NCBI GenBank assembly: GCA_040954595.2 | Contig: CM082578.2 | Coordinates: 558,001 to 622,000, forward strand | Direction: 5' to 3' | Source: Balanoglossus misakiensis | Lineage: Eukaryota; Hemichordata | DNA length: 64,000 nucleotides | The notes under the pieces: generated by a model | Told to the model about the DNA's origin: nothing | The model's input: the letters and a program-made list of their open reading frames with translations, nothing else | The model's database searches: none | Made by a program: the position numbers and the translations under genes | In this document: in pieces, positions 32,554 through 43,395 of the stretch | How the letters are laid out: every line of letters begins with the position of its first letter | Numbering within the stretch: position 1 is the first letter of the stretch

Positions 32554-34106
32554 ATGGATCTGGCTGAAATTAAGAGAGTTGGTGAAGAGATAGGGTTAGA
32601 AGGAGGAGACTTTGCTGATTTCATAAAAGAACAACAAAACATAGCACGAGAACAACAAAACAGAGCACGTGAAGAGAGACAGGCAAAACGAGAAGCTGAT
32701 AAATTGGAAACTGAAGTAACTTTGCGTACACTAGAGTTTGAACAGGAAAAGTTAATGTCAGCTGAAAGACAGAGAGAGAAAGACAGGCAATTCGAACAAG
32801 AAAAATTAACCAGTTACAGACAATTTGAACTTGAAAAATTGAAATGGTTAAAAAGCGAACCTGTAGAACAGAAGTTGAGTCTAAAATCACCCTCTCGCAA
32901 TCAAGGTACAAATTGCATTTTGACAAGAAAACCAGTGATAGGACTTTCAAGGTCGGGGATAAGGTCTTGCTTTTACTTCCTACAGAGCTTGACAAATTAA
33001 AAATGCAATGGCAAGGCCCATACACTGTAAAAGAAAGGGTTGGTCTGATGGACTATCGACTGGAAGTTAAGACAAGGTTGAAATTATATCATGCTAATTT
33101 ATTGAAGAAATATGAAGAACGTGGGGAGGACAAGGATGAGCATGAGCCAATTAGTGGCGGTGTGATGGAATGTGTATGTATTGGGGTAATAGAAAGTAAA
33201 GAGGTGGATGAGGATGAATGTAATGAAAATAGTGATCAGGGACAGGGGAATGATTTGATAGAAACTACCTCATCGCTAGGGAAAGAAAGTATTGAGGATG
33301 TGCAAAATCTGAGTGCAGAACAAAACCAAGATGTGAGAAGAACTCTGAGACAATTTGCGCATATACTGACTGACATGCCTGGGAAATTAAAAGTAGGGGA
33401 ACATGATATCAAGTTAATATCCAATGACCCTATTAGGTCTAAACCGTATCCACTGCCATTTGCATTACAAGACACTGTGTGTCAGGAAGTTGACAGTATG
33501 CTAAGAATGGGTGTGATTGAACCATCAGATTCTCCATATGCATCCCCCATTGTCTTAATTACAAAAAAAGATGGCACCGTTCGATTTTGTATCGACTTTA
33601 GAAAGTTGAACAAAGTCACCACCTTTGATGCAGAACCAATACCAAATTCTGATGAGTTATTTACTAGATTAACCGAGAGCAAATACTTTACTAAGTTAGA
33701 TCTTACCAAAGGGTATTGGCAAATCCCAATGGCAGAGGGGGCAAAGGACAAAACCGCCTTTCTCACCCCTAAAGGATTGTTTCAGTTTCGGTTTATGCCA
33801 TTTGGTCTTGTCAATGCTCCGGCGACCTTCAGTCGTATTATGAGAATAGTTCTCAGAGGATTGCAAGGAAGGGTTGAAAATATAATAGATGACATCTTAA
33901 TACACAACCAGTCATGGGCAGATCATATTGATACCATAACGGAAGTACTCAGAAGACTAGATGAAACAGGTTTAACTGCAAAGCCCAGTAAATGTTACAT
34001 AGGATATCAAAATTTGGAATTTGTGGGACATTTGGTTGGCCAGGGGTTATTGCAAATGCAGCCACAGAAATTGGAGGCACTTCTTCGTGCAGAAAAACCC
34101 CGTACA
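32554..34106 (+). pseudogene. Gag N-terminus joined to integrase C-terminus and RT
   Basis: The ATG at 32554 begins a charged, coiled-coil Gag start (QQNRAREERQAKREADKLE) of about 97 codons. Near 32850 the sequence passes, in another frame, into the integrase tail: FKVGDKVLLLLPTE and the GPY motif in WQGPYTVKERVG. About 120 acidic linker residues follow, then the RT: IEPSDSPYASPIVLITKKDG, FCIDFRKLNKVT, KLDLTKGYWQIPM, FMPFGLVNAPATF and IIDDIL, where the YxDD tyrosine is Ile. The frame is cut at 34107 by the CACTA-like element. Protease, integrase zinc finger and DDE core are gone. Confidence 0.82.
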
Positions 34107-35784
34107 CACTGCAAATTCTTCTGGCTTTCCTGCAAGCTAAATTCAAGCCAAATTCAAACCGGCTTGTTTGTCGCAAATCGGCTTCTTTCGTTTCTTCAAA
34201 TTTGGCTTGATTTTGGCTTGAATTTAGCTTGCTGAGTTGCCGTTTTATATAACTTACCGGCTTGCTGATAGACCACAGCAAGTTTAATGAGTGGTGTGTA
34301 GGCCAACCATAGTAATGAAATATGGCTTGCTGGCCTGCCATTCTATTCAGCAAATGAGCTTGAAGACACACCGATTCATTATCCAGTGGTTTGTCAACAA
34401 ACCATCACAAATCTAAGGGGTTTGTATATAAACCAATGAATATATTGTGATGGCTTGCATGTAAGCCACTTTCTAAAACAATGGCTTGCCAACAAACCGT
34501 CGAATAATACAAAGGGGTTGTACGTAAACCCTTAAAATTTACATTGGCTTGTCTGAAAGCCAACTTCTACTTAAAACTGGTGTGCTAGCAAACCAAACAT
34601 GAATCACTTCAGTTTGCCAGCAAACCAAAAATTAGCATTTCCTGGTTTGCTGACAAACTGAGAATGCTTGAGCAGTGGTTTAAAAATCAGCCACTCTGCT
34701 TGGGCTTTGGCATGTATACAAACCATTCTTACACAGAATGCAGTTTGTAAGCAAGCCAAAAATTTGAATTGCATGTTTTGCTTCAGTTTACCTAAAAGCT
34801 ATAGTTATAAATTTGGGCCATTTTTAGCATTTTTGCTCTTTCAAGTGACTGCAGTTTCTTGTTCAACTCACCAAAGCATGATGCAATGCCATTTACTAGA
34901 TTCTATACACTGCCATAATTGTACAATCAGCAATTGTCAAAAAACATAATTTTAGTCCAGACCTGAACTCATTTGCAAAGGCCAAAGTTGAGATCCCGAA
35001 CCTGGGCAGTTAATCATGCTTTAAGGAGTAGAACAGGAATAAGGAGTCGATACACTGAACAAAAATACATAAAAAATAGCCCAAAGTTAGTTACTATGCC
35101 CTTAAATAACTTGGTCTTGAAGCATAACATGTGTCATAATGTGCAGCATCTTAGTACTCCACAGTCAATGGTATGTTAACCTGTCAAAAAAGCACACCGA
35201 GAAAGATCTTTTTTGGTCAATCATTATTATTGTAATGACAATGTAAGAAAAAAGGAACAACGGTAAATACATGGTATTATGTAAATCAAATGAATTAACC
35301 CCATAAATGATAGAAAATATATACAATAAAACTTTTATCTCATTTTCCGTTCAAGTGGTTAGGGAAAATCATTTCAATCCATCAAAAATGCCTCATTTTT
35401 TGAATCTACTGTTTGTCAAAACTGACATGAATACAGATTTCAAAGTCACCATTAAGTGTGGAAAAGTACTTTTAAATCCTCCTTTATATGCATTTGAGTA
35501 TTGGAGTCATGGCAGTAGCCTTGAGTATCTTCTTCCTTACTATGAAACTTCGTCTTCTTTCAATGGGAAACACTCTCAAATAGTGAAAAACAAAAAGAGA
35601 AAACAATCTTGTTAGAAATTAACATGAGTGTATATTAGAAACAATTTCCAGCATGAAAACAACACATAACACATATGTACACAAGAAAATATGACAATGA
35701 CTCGTATGAGACATACTCAACAAAAGAAGATAGTGTCTCTCTATTTATCAATGGGGAATGACCATGAGACTGACACACATACCA

Positions 35785-36390
35785 CAAAACACTACGATAT
35801 GGTGCCATCCTAATGTTATAGGCAGCAACCATATGAGAACATGAGACTGACCGATACAACACTACGATATGGTGCCATCCTAATGTTATAGGCAGCAACC
35901 ATATGAGAACATGAGACTGACCGATACAACACTACGATATGGTGCCATCCTACTGTTATAGGCAGCAACCATATGAGAACATGAGACTGACCGATACAAC
36001 ACTACGATATGGTGCCATCCTACTGTTATAGGCAGCAACCATATGAGAACATGAGACTGACCGATACAACACTACGATATGGTGCCATCCTACTGTTATA
36101 GGCAGCAACCATATGAGAACATGAGACTGACCGATACAACACTACGATATGGTGCCATCCTACTGTTATAGGCAGCAACCATATGAGAACATGAGACTGA
36201 CCGATACAACACTACGATATGGTGCCATCCTACTGTTATAGGCAGCAACCATATGAGAACATGAGACTGACCGATACAACACTACGATATGGTGCCATCC
36301 TACTGTTATAGGCAGCAACCATATCAGAACATGAGACTGATCGATACAACACTACAATATGGTGCCATCCTAATGTTATAGGCAGCAACC
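35785..36390. repeat. 70-bp tandem repeat inside the CACTA-like element
   Basis: About eight nearly identical units with ACTACGATATGGTGCCATCC and GGCAGCAACCATATGAGAAC. The period is 70 bp (35931 to 36001, and so on). Confidence 0.92.
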
Positions 36391-37139
36391 ATGAAACACA
36401 AACATAACCATGAGATACACAGCATGTAACAAACAAGATGAAACTGATTCAATGAGCAATGCATGAAATTTTGCACCTAGAGTTTAGTGAATTGTTTCCT
36501 TTGACTATAACTGAATACATGTTACATACATGATAGCTGGACTATATTAATAAATACAGATAGGCATGTTCCTTTAAAATTAGTTTTTAGGCATAAATAG
36601 TAAAATCTCTTCCCAAATGCAATACTGAAATTATAACCACATGGTTGGTATTTTTATAATGAAGTCCCTACAAACTAAACTGTAAAGAAAACAGATGACT
36701 AGATGACAAAAATGGATATTAAAAAAATAACAAAATCTACTTAATTATACATACCGTGTATGCTTCAACATAAATGGTACTTGTTGACTTTTTCATATTT
36801 TTTTGGTGCCTAATAAAATAACAACTGCTCCTTCCTTCCCATAACCAGTATCACCACTCCTGCAAAACCAAGATCATTTATTTCATTCTTATGCAAATAT
36901 CTGGGGTTCAATTAAAGTAGGAATCATTATTGTTACAAATCGCAGGCATGCAGGGGTTAAATAATCCTGTGGTCCGAGATCATGGTTTATCAAAAAAAAA
37001 TTATTCAGCCAATGATTTAAATATTATGGGTATCCATTGATATAGTGTTGGAACACAAAACAACATTTTTATTGCGGTTACCCCCCCCCCCCCATGTTGA
37101 CTTCCACTGCCACTAGCCCCACTCGAAGCTTCATATATT

Positions 37140-37870
37140 TGAAATATCTCTCGATCTACAAATGATCAATACAGTATAGATATTAATACATATTTTGAAT
37201 TATCTTGACTAGTAAAAGTGCATAAACAAACATGAATGGGGATGTAGGCTGCCAATAGCAAGCATGGTGAAATTCCTAGGCTATAGCGCTATAGGGCCCC
37301 ACTCCGGAGCTGCATTAAAAAAATTCTTTTGATTTGCTCAGACTTTTTTGTAACCATCCACACATGATCAATGCAGTATATAAAGGATTCAGGCCTTTTA
37401 ATAGTGACATACTTTGCATCGTCTTCGCTCACAAAAATGCATAAACAAAAATGAACGGGGATGGAGGCTGAAAATAGCAAGAATAATGAAATTCCTTTGG
37501 GGCCCCACTCCCTACTTTATGCTGTCAAACTTTTGACATTACTTCTTCTCACATGCTTTTCAGCTATCATCAACACATGATCAAGTCAGTATATACAGGA
37601 TTCGGGCCTGTTAATGGTGACATACTTTGCATCGTCTTCGCTCACAAAAATGCATAAACAAAAATGAACGGGGATGGAGGCTGAAAATAGCAAGAATAAT
37701 GAAATTCCTTTGGGGCCCCACTCCCTACTTTATCATTTTATGCTGTCAAACTTTTGACATTACTTCTTCTCACATGCTTTTCAGCTATCATCAACACATG
37801 ATCAAGTCAGTATATACAGGATTCGGGCCTGTTAATTTTGTATTATCTTCACTGCTCGCAAAAATGTAGT
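37140..37870. repeat. 213-222-bp tandem repeat inside the CACTA-like element
   Basis: Three to four units. Two adjacent ones (from about 37404 and 37617) are nearly identical over GACATACTTTGCATCGTC and the stretch after it. The first is diverged. Stretches 36391-37139 and 37871-38230 hold no feature I can name beyond a C run at 37081-37093. Confidence 0.8.
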
Positions 37871-38625
37871 TACTGTCACAAAATGGAATGGAAGCAGGAC
37901 TTACCCCAACCGGCATTGTTCTATGTTACGGTCTCGTAGATGCTGGCGGTCAACTGCTAAGTCATTAGATGTCATCCTTCCATAACGATGCTCGGTGCCA
38001 AAGTAATTATCCACGCATATGGTATTTCGGTTCTACCTTAGGAACAGGTTGAGTGCATTGTAAATCGCTGAACGAATTTTATAAAGGGAACGACGTGATT
38101 CGATCTGCTTCCTCACCCGTGGACCGTCTTCTCTCGCGTCAAAACGTTGTAGTTGTGTAATAAATAACCTTTGACCCTGCATTCGCGCGCCAAATCAGGG
38201 TATTTCGCAAGACATTGTGCCCAGCGTGGCGTGTATATGAACCACATCCCGGCAAAGTTTTCCATGGCGTGTTTTCAAACCATACTTACATCTTTTTATG
38301 GTTTGAAAAGCGACCACTAACTCCAACGGCTTAAAATGCAGCCAAGGTTAAATATGGTATAAATTCGAGCCAGACATAAGTATCACTAAAGTTTGCGAGC
38401 AAACCAGAGATTTTGTTCAATGGCTTATAATAAGCCATTCCAGACAGGTTGTCCAGCGGCGTATTTACAAACCATTTTTCTAACATTGACTGGCTTGCTG
38501 GCACACACCAGAAAATTTAGCGGCTTGTGGAAATACCGAAGTTTCGGCAAGTATGACGAGGTGGCTTGTCAGCAAACCCGAATGGCTTGAGTACAAACCG
38601 GCTTGTTTTTGCAGAATTTGCAGTG

Positions 38626-39209
38626 CAGTAAAGCAAGTTCGTTCGTTTCTGGGAATGGCCAGCTACTATAGAAAATTCATACCAAACTTTGCATCTATAG
38701 CAGCGCCACTCAGTGACCTCACTAGAAAGGGACAACCAAAGGTGGTTCACTGGGGTATGCCACAGGAGAAGGCCTTTACTGAATTGAAAAGGGCCCTGAG
38801 TAACTATCCGGTTCTAAGGCTGCCAGATTTTTCAAAGCCTTTCATTTTAAGGGCTGATGCATCAGATAATGGACTGGGGGCAGTCGTCTTGCAAGAACAT
38901 GAGAGCAACAAATTCCCAATAATTTATGCAAGTAGAAAATTGCTTAAAAGGGAGACAGCATATTCAGTGATTGAAAAAGAATGTTTGGCAATTATCTGGG
39001 GTATTTGTAAATTCCAACAGTACCTTTATGGGAAAGAGTTTGTGATTGAGACTGACCACCAGCCACTTATCTACTTAAGCCGTGCCAAAGTATCAAATAG
39101 TCGGTTGATGCGTTGGGCTCTGTAATTGCAGTCCTTTCGCTACAGGATCGTTGCTATCAAAGGTACAGACAATGTTGAAGCTGACTACTTGAGCCGAAGC
39201 ACAGGGTAA
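38626..39209 (+). pseudogene. RT C-terminus and RNase H of Gmr1-like element 1
   Basis: It starts at VKQVRSFLGMASYYRKFIPN, the end of a Gypsy RT, and continues into RNase H with ILRADASDNGLGAVVLQ (Asp), IEKECLAIIWG (Glu) and ETDHQPL (Asp). A stop at 39123-39125 comes after LMRWAL; the same frame resumes with SFRYRIVAIKGTDNVEADYLSR (last catalytic Asp) and ends at 39207-39209. No integrase follows, which supports the unusual gene order. Confidence 0.85.
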
Positions 39210-39327
39210 AGCCGTTATATTTCAATGAATACCTAAGGTGAGCAAAAGGAAATAGTATTTCAGCTTCCCCATATAGCTGTAACTATAGAAACTTTTCAGT
39301 TTTAAGACGAAACTAGTTCCGTCTTTG

Positions 39328-39339
39328 AAAGGGGAGTAG
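39328..39339 (+). other. Polypurine tract
   Basis: AAAGGGGAGTAG directly before the 3' LTR. Confidence 0.85.
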
Positions 39340-39975
39340 TGTCACAAAGTGTCTATAGTGTTGTGTGTTGTCTTGTGTGTCCAGTGTTGTTTTTGTGTGG
39401 TGGTTAAAGGTTAGTTAGGATTTGCTGCACGTCTACTTGTCTGAGGTGGTTAGACTGTCAGTTACACATATTAGCATCGAACGGCTTTGACAAAATGAAC
39501 TCTGCTATGACACACCACCGGTGTGAATAACTGCGCATGGACAATTCACCAGCCGTGGATTACATAATCTCTGCACTGATTTGGTTTGCATGAATAATTC
39601 GGAGGTGATAATTCGGGGAGAAACGAAAACAATAGACAGTGGAGAACAGTGGACAATCATTCTGAATAAATTATTGTAGAAAATATGTACAGCAATGCAC
39701 CTGGAAGGTGGTATAAAACGCTGCGTGCCCATTCTTGAGGGGGAGACTGACATGACAGCCAGCGGTAGCACTGAGGCACTGTGTGTGTAATCCTACCAGA
39801 ATCTGACTGCCAGGCCTGTATGGCGAAACTACCACGGTGACGGAGTTTTCCACCAAGTGTGATACGAGACATCCTGTGCGGCCACGGATCAACCATCTTC
39901 TCAATGAAACTGGAACGACTGATATATTCTGCGACCCATTTCCCGGAACATTGTCACTACTGAACTCACTGAACT
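39340..39975 (+). repeat. 3' LTR of Gmr1-like element 1, truncated
   Basis: Matches the first 636 bp of the 5' LTR and ends at CACTGAACT, where the macro-repeat resumes. The lost LTR end and about 150 bp of flank suggest one deletion across the junction. Confidence 0.88.
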
Positions 39976-40505
39976 AAAATTAAATTAAAAAAATAAAGAA
40001 TGTTTTGCCTAAAAATGACCTTTTTGGTGCAAAAACGAATAAAACGCAATTTTGTATTAAATCAGCTCATTCAGGGTGCATTTTTTATAATCAGCACCAT
40101 TTTTACATATAATGGAAATTTCTTACATCATCAGATATCCAAATATGAAAAAATGATTTAGATTTTAGATGATTGTCCAAAATTAGCTGATATCTAATAA
40201 ATGTAGTATTGAACCGTTCTGTTCCCCCCCCTACATTATATGCGGTACGCCGATGTCAGCTTACCCGGCAGTACTGCAGGCCGTGCCCCCAACTAACGTC
40301 GGTGTTTGAAACGCCCTGGTTAAATTCGGGCTTTCTCTATAAATTGACAGGCAATAATGCAGTCCTACCCGAACAAATGTCGAGTGTTGACCCGCTGTGA
40401 CTTTCCCTCTTCGGTTTGCCCGACTTAGCCAACGTCTTTGTACTAGAGTGTCGGGTCTTTTGCAGAGCCAGGCCGAAGGAAATCCGACTTGATCACCGTT
40501 GCTAA
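39976..40505 (-). repeat. Macro-repeat copy, inverted, continuation
   Basis: AT-rich end, G-tract block and the first ~70 bp of the inverted 81-bp array, up to CCGTTGCTAA, where the next insert starts. Confidence 0.82.
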
Positions 40506-40510
40506 GTAAA

Positions 40511-40619
40511 GGATAATGTACGAGTGGAGTGCAATCGTTCAGATATTGAACGACACGAGGGCCGCAGGCCCGAGTGTCGTTCAATATCTGAACGATTGCA
40601 CGACACGAGTACATTATCC
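40511..40619. repeat. 109-bp near-perfect palindrome
   Basis: The outer arms are GGATAATGTAC and GTACATTATCC. The inner arms of about 28 bp start GTGCAATCGTTCAG. The loop contains GAGGGCCGCAGGCCCGA. Confidence 0.88.
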
Positions 40620-40827
40620 GGCTTACAATACGTCGCAACATCTGTGTTCTTGATATATGCTAAACAACTTCTCAACCACATCAACCAATCACAAGCGTCG
40701 CAAAATACACCTGGTGTATGATTTCGATTTCGATTGGATACTTGTCAACCAGGGCATTTGTCACGTGGTCATTGAGGTGCCACGTTTCCATCATCATTCG
40801 GAACTCAACCTTCGACAGACAAACACC

Positions 40828-41423
40828 ATGGCCGAAAGTAGCGACGAGCACGAGCTTTTCATTACCCATGGAGCACGTTCCGACACCCAAGCGAAAGCGA
40901 AGGGCGTAGCTTTTACGATATGGACTGGATTTTCCAAGATTTTGGTAGCTTCATTGAAGAGAATTATACATAAACCATCGGTCATGGAAAGTGTCCTGCA
41001 GAAAATCAAGGGTGCCTTTCTCCTGGCCTGCAGCCGCCATTGCGCACATCCTCAGTCTGTTAGTACCATTTTTTTGTCATTTTCCTCGGAACTTGTAAAT
41101 TTGTAGTTTTATATTGATCAGGAATGTTCGATTGTACGTCAGCGTAGGCACTTCAGGGAAGTTTTGTTACGTCGAAAAAAATCAAGCTTTCAGGTGAATC
41201 CGTGTGTGAGGTAGAAACGAACCCCCAACCAAAGGTTGAGCCCTGCAGCGCAGAGATCACGACAAAGAAAGATGGACGAACCAAGTGTGTGCACCTGGAA
41301 GCAGTTCTTCCCGCCGGAGGCAGCACCTCCTGTCAAAGCTATCTTGTTTGTTGTAGTGAATCTTATTATGCCAGGTGCAGTGCAATATCCAGATATTGCA
41401 CTGGTACCAGTGCATTATCATAG
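40828..41423 (+). CDS. Possible two-exon gene, unrecognised
   Basis: The ATG at 40828 (CACCATGG context) opens a frame beginning MAESSDEHELFITHGARSD. A donor in GTTA|GTACC (after 41062) and an acceptor AGCTTTCAG (exon 2 from 41194) would join it in frame to a Cys-rich exon with VEPCSAEITTKKDGR and SYLVCCSESYYARC, ending in the right-hand palindrome at 41421-41423. This totals 155 codons. Without splicing, the first frame ends at 41106. I recognise neither half. The donor is weak, so the model is tentative. Confidence 0.3.
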
Positions 41424-41467
41424 ATAATGTCCCAAGAGAACAAAGAGTCTGGTCACATGTAGTGTTG

Positions 41468-42680
41468 TAACGAACGCTAGTGTCTGTCATGGTGTGCCAG
41501 GGTTTTAGTCGAGCCAGGCCGTAGGAGATCTGACTTGATCAACGTGGTCAATGTACGCGTGTTTCCGCTCTAAAGTGCCGGGGCTTCAGCTAAACCAGGC
41601 CGTAGGAAATCCGACGTAATCACCGTTGATAACTTACGCCAGTCTGTGTCATATAGAGCCGGTGCACCAGCGGAGTCACGCCGTAGGAAATCTGACTTGA
41701 TCAACGTGGTCAATGTACGCCTGTTTCTGCTCTAGAGTGCCGGGGCTTCAGCTGAGCCAGGCCGTAGGAAACCCGACGTGATTACCGTTGTTAACTTACG
41801 CCAGTCTGTGTCCTATATATAGTGCCGGGGCATCAGCCGTGCCAGGCCGAAGGAAATGTGAGTGGATCAACGTGGTCTCTGTACGCATGTTTCTGCTCTA
41901 AGGTGCCAGGGCTTTAGCCAAGCCATGCCGTAGGAAATCTGACTTGATCAACGTTGCTACCGAACGCTATTGTCTGTCATAGTGTGCCGGGGTTTTAGTC
42001 GAGCCAAGCCGTAGGAGATCAGACTTGATCAACGTGGTCTCCGTACGCGTGTTTCTGCTCTAGAGTGCCGGGGCTTTATCCAAGCCATGCCGTAGAAAAT
42101 CTGACTTGATCACCGTTGCTAACGTACGCCAGTGTCTGTCATATTGTGACGGAGATTTAGCCGAGCCAGGCCGTAGAAAAATCGACTTGTTCAACGTTAC
42201 CTGTGTGCAACTGTTTCTGCTCTAGAGTGTCAGGGTTTTCGCCGACTTATGCTGTAGGAAATCTGAGTTGATGAACCGGAATTCAATGTTAGAAAACCCG
42301 TGTGGAAAGTATCTCTACCCGTTTGAAACTAAGAAAAGAATTTATTCTTATTTATTTTGTAAAAAAGACAATTTTTCGAAAAAAAAGTCGAAAATGGTAA
42401 TTTTGTCTTGGGTGATTCAAATTATACCGCCTTTTCTGGAATTTGCAGCACTTTTTACAAGAGAACGACACTTCATGCTCCATTATATTTCCGAAAATGA
42501 AGAAAAGAGTTAATTTTTTATGATTTTTTAAAAATTTACCATTTTTGTCAAAATATGGCCAAAATGACTATTTTTTCTTGAATTCCGTCAATATCTCTGC
42601 ATTTTTGGAGTGGTCGAAACTTTTAACATACAATCAACATGTCATATATAATCAGGACACCGAATTCGAAGAACAATTAA
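41468..42680 (-). repeat. Macro-repeat copy, inverted (81-bp array and AT-rich block)
   Basis: About ten inverted 81-bp monomers to 42278, then the AT-rich block up to GAACAATTAA, where the MITE starts. No gene. Confidence 0.82.
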
Positions 42681-43395
42681 GGTGGCATTGCATGAAAACT
42701 TGTGATTTTTGCCAAATTTAATTTTTTTTACATAAATCGGTAGGCCTAATACTGACCCACATTCTGACTAATACGTCTTGGCCTAAATGGTGCATAATCA
42801 CCCCAAAATAGCACTTTTCTGAATGAGTTCACAGCTTAACAAATAGGTGTCAACAATGCAAATGGCCGTTTTTGTCAGTTTGCATTTTCGCTGCTCTTGA
42901 CAACTTCAGACTAAAATAGCTTCGCTCTGCATTGGCCAAGTGTGCTCAAATTTCAACAGGGGATTGTGTATGACCCATCCAACAAAACGGTATTTTTGTT
43001 AGTCGATAAAGTGTCCCTGGCGGGAATAAACTCTGATTCAATACAACTCACCGTGAATTTGATCAAATTTTACAAAAAATCTAACTTTCAAACGCTGTTA
43101 CTCCTCAATGGAAGCAGATAACGCAAAACAAAATTACGTTTTTTTGCACGTGTACTCTAGTTTCGAATGACATATTAAGATGCATGATGCATGGTCAACT
43201 TTTTTGCCTAATTTAAATTTAATGATATAATATCAAAAAATGTTTTTTTTCACCCAAAATCGATAATATTTGCAACTCAAACAAAAGTTCAAAAACTCAG
43301 CTTCCAGAATATATATGGTTTATGGGGGTTTTAACGTTGTCTTTGATGAGAAATAGGCCTCTGAAAAAGTCTCGACGGTTTCATGCAATGCCACC
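42681..43395. mobile_element. TTAA-flanked MITE (715 bp)
   Basis: The terminal inverted repeats are GGTGGCATTGCATGAAA and its complement. TTAA occurs on both sides (42677-42680, 43396-43399). The uninterrupted sequence GAACAATTAAAGCTT occurs at about 31184-31199, so the insertion and a TTAA duplication are directly visible. TTAA points to the piggyBac superfamily. There is no coding frame. Confidence 0.85.

Larger units (their letters stand above)
34107..38625. mobile_element. CACTA/EnSpm-like transposon, non-autonomous (4.5 kb)
   Basis: The ends are CACTGCAAATTCT and AGAATTTGCAGTG, flanked by a 2-bp CA duplication (34105-34106, 38626-38627). Its removal with one CA joins the RT and RNase H frames exactly. 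Subterminal regions (about 34120-34700 and 38230-38610) are crowded with GGCTTG and AAACC motifs in both orientations, typical of CACTA elements. No transposase frame is visible; the longest open stretch (35307-35615, 102 codons) is unrecognised. Confidence 0.78.
31374..39975 (+). mobile_element. Gmr1-like Ty3/Gypsy retrotransposon 1, deleted and interrupted
   Basis: The order is 5' LTR, tRNA-Leu PBS, gag start, integrase C-terminus, RT, RNase H, polypurine tract, truncated 3' LTR. Integrase ahead of RT is the Ty1/copia-like order known in the Gmr1 group of Gypsy elements, and the RT sequence is Gypsy-like. Most of gag, the protease and the integrase core were lost in one deletion near 32850. 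A CACTA-like element (34107-38625) splits the RT from RNase H. The 3' LTR lacks its last third. It is dead. Confidence 0.85.
40506..41467 (+). mobile_element. Unclassified insertion with a long palindrome (962 bp)
   Basis: It interrupts the 81-bp repeat: TTGCTAA on the left and TAACGAACGC on the right, against TTGCTAACGAACGC in other copies. TAA may be a 3-bp target duplication. The ends are not inverted repeats. Near the left end lies a 109-bp palindrome, and near the right end a shorter one around 41384-41420. A possible two-exon gene lies between. The hairpins resemble those of the Crypton, so a non-autonomous relative is possible but unproven. Confidence 0.55.

Noticed and set aside
32844-34106. 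Ty1/copia element, because integrase precedes RT
   Set aside because: The RT motifs (KLDLTKGYWQIPM, MPFGLVNAPATF) and the GPY integrase tail are Gypsy-type. The order matches the Gmr1 group.
40506-41467. PIF/Harbinger element on the basis of the TAA flanks
   Set aside because: No terminal inverted repeats could be found. The 3-bp match may be chance given the repeat context.
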